From the NCBI RefSeq assembly GCF_022829545.1, contig NZ_JAKSYM010000351.1, positions 62,001-126,000 on the forward strand: 64,000 nt of DNA, given 5' to 3'. Positions 25,965-33,702 of the stretch are shown one piece after another. Source of the stretch: Methylobacterium sp. J-030. Its GTDB lineage: Bacteria; Pseudomonadota; Alphaproteobacteria; Rhizobiales; Beijerinckiaceae. A program made the translations under genes and the position numbers. The notes beneath the pieces were generated by a model. It was not told where the DNA came from and made no database searches. It saw nothing but the letters and a program-made list of their open reading frames with translations. Within the stretch, counting starts at the first letter, position 1; every line of letters starts with the position of its first letter.

Positions 25965-26396
25965 ATGACGCCCGCCGATCGAGACCGGTTCGAGAAGTGC
26001 CTCGCGCTTGCCGCGCAGGGCGCCACAGCGGGCGAGCGCGCGGCCGCACAGGCCGCCGCCGCGCGCATCGCCGCGGGCGCCGGCCTGACCCTCGCCGAGG
26101 CGATCCGCGCCGTCCGACCAGCGCGGGCGGAATCCGGATCCCGATCGGCACCCCGGCGTCCCTATGCCTGGGCCCAGCCCAAGGAGCCGGTGACGCCGAT
26201 CACGGTCGAGGAATTGCTGCGCCAGAAGGCCGAGACCGAGGCCTGGCGCAAGCGGGCCGCCGCCCGGGCCAAGCAACGGCGCCGGCAGGTGCAGCCGGAT
26301 GAGGAGGCCTACGCGGCCGAGCAGCGCGCCCGGCAGGCCGAGCGCGACCGCGCCTGGGCGCAGGCGCGCGCCGGGGCCTCATCCGACGACCCGTAG
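25965..26396 (+). CDS. Hypothetical protein with basic, coiled C-terminus
   Basis: 143 residues from ATG 25965. Residues 1-50 are Ala-rich helices (MTPADRDRFEKCLALAAQG, then AAARIAAGAGLTLAEAIRA); the central part is proline-rich (RRPYAWAQPKEP) and the C-terminal 60 residues are Lys/Arg/Gln/Ala-rich helix suggestive of a coiled coil or nucleic-acid contact. The N-terminal part vaguely resembles DUF2786-type helices. It ends 9 bases before the convergent binding-protein gene. Confidence 0.5.
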   Translation: MTPADRDRFEKCLALAAQGATAGERAAAQAAAARIAAGAGLTLAEAIRAVRPARAESGSRSAPRRPYAWAQPKEPVTPITVEELLRQKAETEAWRKRAAARAKQRRRQVQPDEEAYAAEQRARQAERDRAWAQARAGASSDDP

Positions 26397-26405
26397 GGCG
26401 CCGTC

Positions 26406-27635
26406 CTACTTCGTCACGAGGCTGCAGGTGCTCTCCGACAGGGGCTGGAACGCCTGATCGCCCGGGATGGTCTTCAGGATCCTGTAAAAATCCCACGGCC
26501 CCTTGGACTCGCCAGGCGTCTTCACCTGCGCGAGGTACATGTCGTGGACCATCCGGCCGTCGACGCGCAGGCTCGCGTTGCGGGCGAAAAAGTCCTGGAT
26601 CGGCAATGCGCGCATCGTGGCCATGACCTTGAGGCCGTCATCCGTCCCGGCGGCCTCGGCGGCCTTCAGGAAGTGGAGCACGGCCGAGTAGTCGCCGGCC
26701 TGCACCATGGTGGGCATGCGCCCGCCCATCCGCTCGCCGAAACGCTTCGCGAAAGCCCGGGTCTGGTCGTCCAGGTCCCAGTAGAACCCGGTCGTCAGGA
26801 TCATGCCCTGGGCGTCCTTGAGACCGACCGAGTGGATGTCGGTCAGGAAGATGTTGAGCCCGCCGAGCGTCTGGCCGCCCTGCGGGATGCCGAACTCGCT
26901 CGCTTGCTTGATGGTGTTGATCGTGTCGGCGCCCGCATTGGCCATGCCGATGATCTTGGCGCCCGACCCCTGCGCCTGCAGCAGGTAGGACGAGAAATCG
27001 GCATTGGGGAACGGGTGCTTGACCGAGCCCAGCACTGTGCCGCCCTTCGCCTTCACCACCCGGGTGACCTGCGCCTCCAGGTCGTGCCCGAAGGTGTAGT
27101 CGGCGGTGATGAAGAACCACGTGTTCTTCGGGTCGTCCGCCAGCGCGGTCGCGGTGCCAGCCGCCAGCGCGTAGGTATCCCAGGTCCAGTGGGCGCCGGT
27201 CGGCGAGCAGGCTGAATTGGTCAGCGCCATGGAGCCGGCACCGGAATTGATGTCGATCTTGCCCTTGGCGCGGGCGACCTCGCGCACGGCGAGGCCCGCC
27301 ACCGAGGAGTTGGTGTCGAAGATCGCGTCGACGCCCTCGGTATCGAACCAACGGCGGGCGATCGCGGAGGCGATATCGGCCTTGTTCTGGTGGTCGGCGA
27401 AGATCAGCTCGACCTTGCGGCCGTTGATCGGGCGGCCGAAATCCTCGACCGCGAGTTGCGCCGCCGTCACCGAGCCCCGGCCGGCGAGGTCCGAATAGCC
27501 GCCCGACATGTCGGTCAGGACGCCGATCTTGATGCCGCCGTCGGCGTACTGGGCGCGGGCCGGCGCGGCGGCGAGACAGGCCGCGAAGGCGGCGGCCAGG
27601 GCCGCGCCACGGCGCCGCGCGATTCGATTCGACAT
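26406..27635 (-). CDS. Branched-chain amino acid-type ABC transporter binding protein
   Basis: 409 residues of the LivJ/Peripla_BP_6 family. A signal peptide (AALAAAFAACLAAAPARAQ) is followed by IKIGVLTDMSGGYSDLAGRGSV, GRKVELIFADHQNKADIA and WFFITADYTFGHDLEAQVTRVV. No transporter permease or ATPase is beside it, which is common for solitary binding proteins of this family in Methylobacterium-type genomes. The ligand may be an amino acid, amide or aromatic acid. Several family members sit near catabolic genes, but no such link is visible here. Confidence 0.87.
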   Translation of the reverse strand: MSNRIARRRGAALAAAFAACLAAAPARAQYADGGIKIGVLTDMSGGYSDLAGRGSVTAAQLAVEDFGRPINGRKVELIFADHQNKADIASAIARRWFDTEGVDAIFDTNSSVAGLAVREVARAKGKIDINSGAGSMALTNSACSPTGAHWTWDTYALAAGTATALADDPKNTWFFITADYTFGHDLEAQVTRVVKAKGGTVLGSVKHPFPNADFSSYLLQAQGSGAKIIGMANAGADTINTIKQASEFGIPQGGQTLGGLNIFLTDIHSVGLKDAQGMILTTGFYWDLDDQTRAFAKRFGERMGGRMPTMVQAGDYSAVLHFLKAAEAAGTDDGLKVMATMRALPIQDFFARNASLRVDGRMVHDMYLAQVKTPGESKGPWDFYRILKTIPGDQAFQPLSESTCSLVTK

Positions 27636-27744
27636 GGACTTCCTCCCCTCTGGTTGCTTGTTTTTTTATGGTTCCGATGACGCGGCCTGTCGGCGCCTCG
27701 TACTACAGCCGGGATTCCCAGTTCGAGCGTAGCGGGCGGTGCAA

Positions 27745-27875
27745 ACACCCCTCCCCCCTGCGGGGAGAGGGCTCCGGCGCCCACGGATCTCGGGCCTGCC
27801 CGAGATCCGACCTTTGTTGCCCCAGTCGGGCAGGCCCGACTGGGGATGTCGCCGGAGCAAGGCGGCAGCCGAAGG
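27745..27875. repeat. Interspersed repeat element with two perfect palindromes
   Basis: The left end has the family hairpin core (CCCCTGCGGGGAG region). Inside are GATCTCGGGC-CT-GCCCGAGATC at 27786-27807 and a second perfect inverted repeat with 12-base arms (CCCCAGTCGGGC / GCCCGACTGGGG) at 27820-27845. An outer CTCCGGCG/CGCCGGAG pair encloses both. The element separates the binding-protein gene from IS remnants. Confidence 0.75.
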
Positions 27876-27884
27876 TGAGCGACC

Positions 27885-28010
27885 GTGCAGCCCGGTCAGC
27901 ACCGCGTTGGTCAGGGCTCGGATCGGCCGCAACGGGTGGTCGGCAGGAACGCGCTCTTCGAGCCGCACATAGCTGAACAGGTTGGTCGATCCTCCCTCAC
28001 GCCCGCGCAT
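27885..28010 (-). pseudogene. IS5-type transposase remnant, N-terminal fragment
   Basis: The translated start MRGREGGSTNLFSYVRLEER followed by VPADHPLRPIRALTNAVL matches the N-terminus of IS5/IS1182-like transposases (LFSYVxLExRIPxDHPLRxI). After about 40 residues the frame runs into the repeat element, with no catalytic DDE residues, so only a fragment remains. It is directly adjacent to an IS481-type fragment. Confidence 0.7.
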
Positions 28011-28013
28011 CGC

Positions 28014-28475
28014 TCACCCCCCAACGCCGCCGGCAGAGTGAATCATCTCGCAAGCCACGCCGCCACCGACTTTTGCAGCAGTCTTCCGGAGCGTGATGCC
28101 GACCACCATGCGCCGGACGCGGCCGTTGAAGCGCTTGATCATGCCGTTGGTTTTGGATGTGTAGGAGCGCGTCTTGCGATGCTGCGCGCCGCGCCGGTCG
28201 TAGACCGCCTCGAACGCATCGGCCGTGGAGCAGGAGCCGCGGTCGGTGAGCACGTGGGTGACCTTGAACGGAAAGGCCCTGAGCGCGTCCATGAGGAAGG
28301 CCACCGCCGGGCCCGTGGTGTCGTCCTTGATGGCGACATGCCCACGGCGCGCGGCACCACCGATGGCGACGTACAAGTCGCGTTTGTGCGGGATGCGGTC
28401 GCAGTCCTACAGCTGGGGTAGGTGGTTTACATCCCCGTGGAGAACGCCGACCTCGTAGTTCTTTTTGCGTTGGGA
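28014..28475 (-). pseudogene. IS481-type transposase remnant (internal fragment with stop)
   Basis: On the minus strand the frame reads YEVGVLHGDVNHLPQL, then a TAG, then DCDRIPHKRDLYVAI and VLTDRGSCSTADAFEAVYDRRG, followed by HRKTRSYTSKTNGMIKRFNGRV. These are parts of the DDE integrase core of IS481-family transposases (D of HGDV, D of LTDRG, and the terminal-E region TNGMIKRFNG, where a Glu would be expected and Met is found). It lacks both ends, has an internal stop, and lost the last acidic residue, so it is inactive. It abuts the 3' end of cheB. Confidence 0.75.
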
Positions 28476-28483
28476 GAACGGCC

Positions 28484-29581
28484 TCACGCCTGCTGGCGCA
28501 GGCTCGGCATCGTGCCGAAGCGGACGATCTCGTCGTGCATCCGGCCCAGTGGGAGTACCTTCGCGACCGCGCCGCGCTCGATCGCCTCTTTGGGCATGCC
28601 GAAGACCACGCAGCTCTCCTCGTCCTGCGCGACGGTCAGCGCACCAGCCCGGCGCATCTCCAGGAGGCCCGTAGCACCGTCGTCGCCCATCCCGGTCATC
28701 AGGATGCCGAGCGCGTTGGTGCCGGCGCATTGTGCCGCCGACCGGAACATCACGTCGACCGAGGGCCTGTGGCGCGAGACCAGCGGCCCGTCCCGCACCG
28801 CGACGCTGTAGCGGTTGCCGGTGCGCTGGACCAGCAGGTGCCGGCCACCCGGCGCAATCAGGGCCTGCCCGGGCAGCACCGCGTCGCCGTCCGTCGCCTC
28901 CTTGACGGAGATGGCGCAGAGACCGTCCAGCCGCTTGGCGAAGGCGGCGGTGAAGCGTTCGGGCATGTGCTGGACGACGACGAGGCCGGGACAATCCTCC
29001 GGCAGTACGTCCAGCACGTCGCGCAGCGCTTCCGTTCCCCCGGTCGAGGCGCCGATGCAGACGATCCGCTCCGTCCCGGCGACCGGCCGGGCGCGGGCGA
29101 AGGGCGGCAACATGGCGTCGGCCGTCAGCTTCTTCTCGATCGGGCGACCCGGCGGTCGGACCGGGCGCAGCTTGGCCCGGGCGGCCGCCCGCACAGCGTC
29201 GCAGACCCGCACCGAGGATTCGAGCAGGAACTGCCGCGTGTCGGCTCGGGGCTTCGGCACCACGTCGACGGCGCCTGCCTCCAGCACGTCGAACAGCGTC
29301 CGAGAGCCCTGCTCGGTGAGGGCCGAGCAGACGATCACGGGGATCGGCCGCTGGGCCATGATCTTCCGCAGGAACGTCAGCCCGTCCATGCGCGGCATCT
29401 CGAGATCGAGGAGGATGACGTCGGGCATCTCGTCCTGGATGCGCCGTGCCGCGATGAACGGATCCGCCGCCGTACCGAGGATCGTGATGTCGGGCGCCGC
29501 ATCCAGGATGCTGACGAGCGTCTGCCGGACCGAGGCCGAATCGTCCACGATCAGCACGCGGATCGGGTCCTGCCGGCTCAT
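28484..29581 (-). CDS. cheB: Chemotaxis protein-glutamate methylesterase/deamidase CheB
   Basis: 365 residues. Residues 1-125 are a receiver domain with phosphoacceptor Asp59 in LLDLEMPRMDGLTFL. A linker leads to the methylesterase domain with the catalytic triad: Ser in CIGASTGGTEAL, His in VVVQHMPERFT and Asp in MTGMGDDGATGL. CheB removes methyl groups from chemoreceptors when phosphorylated by CheA. It overlaps cheR by 4 bases (ATGA) and is last in the minus-strand chemosensory operon; IS remnants begin just after its stop. Confidence 0.95.
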   Translation of the reverse strand: MSRQDPIRVLIVDDSASVRQTLVSILDAAPDITILGTAADPFIAARRIQDEMPDVILLDLEMPRMDGLTFLRKIMAQRPIPVIVCSALTEQGSRTLFDVLEAGAVDVVPKPRADTRQFLLESSVRVCDAVRAAARAKLRPVRPPGRPIEKKLTADAMLPPFARARPVAGTERIVCIGASTGGTEALRDVLDVLPEDCPGLVVVQHMPERFTAAFAKRLDGLCAISVKEATDGDAVLPGQALIAPGGRHLLVQRTGNRYSVAVRDGPLVSRHRPSVDVMFRSAAQCAGTNALGILMTGMGDDGATGLLEMRRAGALTVAQDEESCVVFGMPKEAIERGAVAKVLPLGRMHDEIVRFGTMPSLRQQA

Positions 29582-30423
29582 TGGAACATGTCTCCCGTCC
29601 GGCGGAAGATGGTCGAGGCGACCTGCTCCAGGCCCGGCACGCCGGCGCCCGCCATCGACTCGGAATGGCCGACGATGAGGAACCCGCCGGGACGCAGATG
29701 CGAGCCCAGCCGCTGCAGCACCGTCTTCTGTGTGGCTTTGTCAAAATAGATCAGCACGTTGCGGCAAAACACGATGTCGACGTCCCGATCGACCGGGTAG
29801 ACCTGATCCATCAGGTTGAGGTTCTGGAACTGCACCCGGTTGCGCAGTTCGGGCACGATCCGCCCCAGCTTCTGCGCCGGATCCCGGGAGGCCATGACGT
29901 AGCGTCGGCGGACCTGCGGTGGCACGGCCGCCAGCATCTCGTCGGGATAGACGGCATCCGTCGCGACCTTCAGAACCTCGCTGGAGACGTCGGTGCCGAG
30001 AATCGCGTAGGTGAACGGATATCCGCTGGCGACCATGTCCTGCAGCACCATCGCAAGCGTGTAGGCCTCCGCCCCCGTTGAGGCGGCCGCGCTCCAGAGC
30101 TTGAGGCGCGGGCGGCCGACGACGCCCCGGCATAGGAGCGGGACCAGATCGTCGCGCAGAAGATCGAAGTGGGCCGGCTCCCGGAAGAAATCCGTCTTGT
30201 TCGTCGTGATGCAATCGACGATGTGGCCGAATTCCTCCGTCAGATGACCGTCGTCGAACAGATATCGGCCGTAATCGTCCAGGCTCCCGAAGTCGAGCGC
30301 GCGCATGCGCTTGCGCAGCCGCCCCTCCAGCATGGTCCGCTTCGCCGGCGGCATCTGGATCCCGACCCGCTCCTGCACGAGATCGGCGACGGTGCGGAAA
30401 TGACGGTCGTTCAACTGCGGCAT
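29578..30423 (-). CDS. cheR: Chemoreceptor methyltransferase CheR
   Basis: 281 residues from ATG 30423 (MPQLNDRHF). The N-terminal domain (residues 1-75) is helical; the SAM domain follows with KTDFFREPAHFDLLRDDLVP, WSAAASTGAEAYTLAMVL, ILGTDVSSEVLKVA and IVFCRNVLIYFD. This is the standard CheR arrangement; it adds methyl groups to receptor glutamates, opposing CheB. The longer frame to 30612 runs into cheW in another frame and was not used. It lies 22 bases after cheW and overlaps cheB. Confidence 0.93.
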   Translation of the reverse strand: MPQLNDRHFRTVADLVQERVGIQMPPAKRTMLEGRLRKRMRALDFGSLDDYGRYLFDDGHLTEEFGHIVDCITTNKTDFFREPAHFDLLRDDLVPLLCRGVVGRPRLKLWSAAASTGAEAYTLAMVLQDMVASGYPFTYAILGTDVSSEVLKVATDAVYPDEMLAAVPPQVRRRYVMASRDPAQKLGRIVPELRNRVQFQNLNLMDQVYPVDRDVDIVFCRNVLIYFDKATQKTVLQRLGSHLRPGGFLIVGHSESMAGAGVPGLEQVASTIFRRTGDMFQ

Positions 30424-30445
30424 GATCGGGTTCCCGGCCGGGCCG

Positions 30446-30919
30446 TCATGCGGCGAGGGATGGCGTGAGCAGGGCCGGATCATCGCCCGCCATGAGCGCC
30501 TCAAGGTCGAACACCACCACGAAAGCGTCGCCCTTCCGGCCGATGCCGGCGATGTAGCGGGAGCGCCAGCGGCCACCGACATTGGGAGCCGCCTCCAGTT
30601 CTGCTTGGTCAAGTTCCGTGACCTCGATCACGCGATCCGCCACGAAGCCGACGCGTCTGGCGCCCGCGCCCTGGGGGATGTTCAGCAGGATGATGCGGGT
30701 CGACGGCGTCACGGGGATCGACGGCAGGCCGAGCTTGGTCCGCAGGTCGACCACCGGGTAGCTCTGTCCCCGGACGTCGATCATGCCGACCAGGAAGGGG
30801 GGCGCCTGCGGAAGGGCGGCCGGCACCCGGTAATCCAGGATCTCGTGAACGGACGCGATGTCGATCCCGAAGATCTCCCGATCGAGACCGAGGGTGAGAT
30901 ACTGCCATATGCTGGACAT
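30446..30919 (-). CDS. cheW: Chemotaxis coupling protein CheW (1)
   Basis: 157 residues, one CheW domain throughout: YLTLGLDREIFGIDIASVHEI, LVGMIDVRGQSYPVVDLRTKLGL and VGFVADRVIEVTEL. It bridges chemoreceptors to CheA at the inner membrane. A second cheW lies at 33241 in the same operon; the two differ clearly, so they may couple different receptors (inference). Confidence 0.92.
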   Translation of the reverse strand: MSSIWQYLTLGLDREIFGIDIASVHEILDYRVPAALPQAPPFLVGMIDVRGQSYPVVDLRTKLGLPSIPVTPSTRIILLNIPQGAGARRVGFVADRVIEVTELDQAELEAAPNVGGRWRSRYIAGIGRKGDAFVVVFDLEALMAGDDPALLTPSLAA

Positions 30920-31030
30920 TCCGGTCTCCGGTTCTCTCGCCGCCGGCGCCCCGCTGGCGAGGCACCGGATCCGCGACGGCGGCGTGTCTGTATCGATCGT
31001 ATTGGGCGCGGGGCACGGGCCCCGCGCCGC

Positions 31031-33220
31031 TCAGGCGGCGCGGATGAAGTCGGCGTCGCGGGCGTCGCCCTCGCCCATATCGATGGCGAAGCCGCCGCCC
31101 TGAACCGCGGCGGCCCGGCCGCCGCGCGGCGTGAGGCCGGCCTTGCCGCTCGCACCGGCGGTCCGGGCCGGAGCCGCCATCCGGGCGGCCGCGGCCCGCA
31201 ATTTCGACACCGCCGGCTCGGCGGCGGCATCGGAACCCGCGTCATCGATGCGGAAGTAGGCGATGGTCGCCTGGAGCCGCTCGGCCTGGGTGGCCAGTTC
31301 GTCCGAGGTCGCCGAGACCTGCTCGGACGCGCTGGCGTTCTGCTGGGTCACCTTGTCGAGCTGCTGGATCGCCTGGTTGATCTGGCCCGAACCGACATCC
31401 TGCTCCCGGCACGCCGCCGAGATCTCCTCCACCAGGCTGGCGGTCTTCTTGATGTCGGGCACCAGCCGCCCGAGCATCTCGCCAGCCTGCTGGGCCGCCT
31501 TGACGGTGTCGGCCGACAGCGTCCCGATCTCGGCCGCCGCCGCCTGGCTGCGCTCGGCCAGCTTCCTCACCTCGGAGGCCACCACCGCGAAGCCGCGGCC
31601 GTGCTCGCCCGCGCGGGCCGCCTCCACGGCGGCGTTGAGCGCCAGCAGGTCGGTCTGCCGGGCGATCTCCTGCACGATGGTGATCTTCTGGGCGATGGTC
31701 TGCATCGCCTCCACGGCCCGGCCGACCGCCGCGCCGCTGGCCTCGGCATTCTGGGCCGATTGCCGGGCGATCGCCTCGGTCTGGCTGGCGTTCTCGGCGT
31801 TCTGCTTCACGTTGGCGGCCATCTCCTCCACGGAGGCGGAGGCCTCCTCGGTCGAGGCGGCCTGCTCGGTCGAGCCCTGCGACAGCTGCTCGGCCGAGGA
31901 CGACAGCTCCTGAGACCCCGACGACACGTTGCTCGCCGCCGCAGCCGCCTCGCTCACGACGGCGCGCAGCTTCGCCAGCATCGTCTGCAGGGCGAGGCCC
32001 ATCCGGTCCCTGTCGGAGAGCGGCTTGGCCTCGACCGTCAGGTCCCCCCCCGCGATCGCGTCGGCGAGGTCCGCGGTGGCGTTGAGGTTCGCGGTCATCC
32101 GGTTCATGGCGATCATCAGGTCGGCGATCTCGTCGCGTGAGGTCACGGTGATCGTCTGGCTCAGATCTCCGGTCGCGACCGCCTCCGCCATCGCCACCGC
32201 CTGGGCGAGGCCGCGCGCGATCGACACCGCGAGCCAGCCCGCGATGGCGATGCCGAGGACGAGCCCGCCGAAGACCGTAACGAGCAGGATCGTCTGACCC
32301 TCGGCCGACGTGGCCTTCGCCAGTTCGGCCGCTTCGGTCTTGCGCCGGGTTTGGTAATCGACCAAGGCGTTGACGGCCGTGACCGTATCGCTGCTCGCGA
32401 CGGCATAATCGCCGGATGCGAGGGTCTGGGCCTGGACGGACGTGCCGGTCTCAGCCGTGGCCAGCGCCTTTTGCGCGGAGGCGGCCCAGGCATCGAATTT
32501 CTGCCGCACGCCGTCGGTGGCTATTCCCCGGGCAGCACCGACACGGAACAGATTGTCCAGGTCATGCGCGAGTTCTGCGCCTGTCTGTCTGGTTGCGGCG
32601 ACGCGCTGGGCGAGAACCGCCGTATTCGTTGCGCTGGTCGTGGATTGCAGCTGCCCCCAGCTCCGTTCGAGGTGGATCTGTACGGCCGTGACGGCCCGGA
32701 CCAGATCGTCGGCGCGCCCCCCGGCCTTCGCCACCGCCGCGTCGAGTTCCGCACGCAGCGCCGTTATCGCCGGACGGCCGGTCGTGTCGATCTCCGCCAA
32801 GGCCCTGACCGCGGAGTTGGCGCGTGTCAGCTCGATCACCTTGAGGCCGATCGTCCGTTGCTTGTCGAACTTGGCCGACACCTCCTCGAAGAGCCGCTTG
32901 GCCTCGTCGTTCAGCAGCAGGGGCTTCGCCTTGGCGAGGGCTGCGACCACTTCGCCGCGGTATTCCGCGGCACGCTTGGCGGAATGGCTCATCTGCTCGT
33001 CGTCGATGCTGAGGACGGTGGCGCGCACATTGGAGACGACCCGGATGGCACTGGCCTTGGCCTCCAGCAGGCGTGCCTCCAACTCCGAGCGCCCGATCAC
33101 AAACGTCATCGCCGCGTCGGCGCTCAGGAGCTTCTGGTAGCCGACGCCGCCCGCCAGCCCCACGAGGATCAGCATGATGCCGAAACCGGCGGCCAACTTG
33201 GCCTTGATGGTGATACGCAT
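31031..33220 (-). CDS. Transmembrane methyl-accepting chemotaxis protein
   Basis: 729 residues from ATG 33220. TM1 lies around residues 8-28 (LAAGFGIMLILVGLAGGVGY), a long helical periplasmic domain spans about 30-315, TM2 is ILLVTVFGGLVLGIAIAGWL, followed by HAMP and the signalling hairpin with EIARQTDLLALNAAVEAARA and GRGFAVVASEVRKLAERSQ. The periplasmic part has the look of a helical-bundle sensor; its ligand is unknown. There is no C-terminal pentapeptide for CheR/CheB docking. It sits between two cheW genes, as expected for the receptor dedicated to this cluster. Confidence 0.92.
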   Translation of the reverse strand: MRITIKAKLAAGFGIMLILVGLAGGVGYQKLLSADAAMTFVIGRSELEARLLEAKASAIRVVSNVRATVLSIDDEQMSHSAKRAAEYRGEVVAALAKAKPLLLNDEAKRLFEEVSAKFDKQRTIGLKVIELTRANSAVRALAEIDTTGRPAITALRAELDAAVAKAGGRADDLVRAVTAVQIHLERSWGQLQSTTSATNTAVLAQRVAATRQTGAELAHDLDNLFRVGAARGIATDGVRQKFDAWAASAQKALATAETGTSVQAQTLASGDYAVASSDTVTAVNALVDYQTRRKTEAAELAKATSAEGQTILLVTVFGGLVLGIAIAGWLAVSIARGLAQAVAMAEAVATGDLSQTITVTSRDEIADLMIAMNRMTANLNATADLADAIAGGDLTVEAKPLSDRDRMGLALQTMLAKLRAVVSEAAAAASNVSSGSQELSSSAEQLSQGSTEQAASTEEASASVEEMAANVKQNAENASQTEAIARQSAQNAEASGAAVGRAVEAMQTIAQKITIVQEIARQTDLLALNAAVEAARAGEHGRGFAVVASEVRKLAERSQAAAAEIGTLSADTVKAAQQAGEMLGRLVPDIKKTASLVEEISAACREQDVGSGQINQAIQQLDKVTQQNASASEQVSATSDELATQAERLQATIAYFRIDDAGSDAAAEPAVSKLRAAAARMAAPARTAGASGKAGLTPRGGRAAAVQGGGFAIDMGEGDARDADFIRAA

Positions 33221-33240
33221 TTTCGACGCCCCCCCGGCGT

Positions 33241-33702
33241 TCAGTTGAGGATCTGCTGCATGTCCGGGATGATGACGAACTCGTCCCCGGATTTGACGAT
33301 CGAGCGGATGAACGCGGGCCGCCACGATGTCCCGATCGCGGGCGCCGGCTGGCGGGTGTCGAGGGCGACCGCGGTCACCTCGAACACCTTGTCGGCCACC
33401 AGGGCGACCAGCGTCGGGTCGCCGTCGAGGTCGAGTTCGATGACCACGAAGCGGGTATCGGCCGTCGCGGCCTCGACCGGCATGCCGAAGCGCGCGCGGA
33501 TGTCGGCCAGCGGCACGACGTTGCCGCGCACGTTGACGACGTGGCCGAGATGCGGCCGCGCCCCGGCGACCCGGGTGGCCGGGATCGGGTCAATGATCTC
33601 GCGCACCATCCCGGCCCCGAGCGCGAAGGTCTCGGTGCCGATGCGCATCATCACGACCGACAGGGCGCGGCCCTGCTCGATGGCCTCGATGAAATCGGTC
33701 AT
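33241..33702 (-). CDS. cheW: Chemotaxis coupling protein CheW (2)
   Basis: 153 residues from ATG 33702 (MTDFIEAIEQGRALSVVMMR). The CheW core is evident in IGTETFALGAGMVREII, HVVNVRGNVVPLADIRARFG and LVALVADKVFEVTAV. Its start overlaps the cheA stop by one base (TGATG), so it is coupled to cheA. About 20 bases separate it from the downstream receptor gene. Confidence 0.92.
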   Translation of the reverse strand: MTDFIEAIEQGRALSVVMMRIGTETFALGAGMVREIIDPIPATRVAGARPHLGHVVNVRGNVVPLADIRARFGMPVEAATADTRFVVIELDLDGDPTLVALVADKVFEVTAVALDTRQPAPAIGTSWRPAFIRSIVKSGDEFVIIPDMQQILN

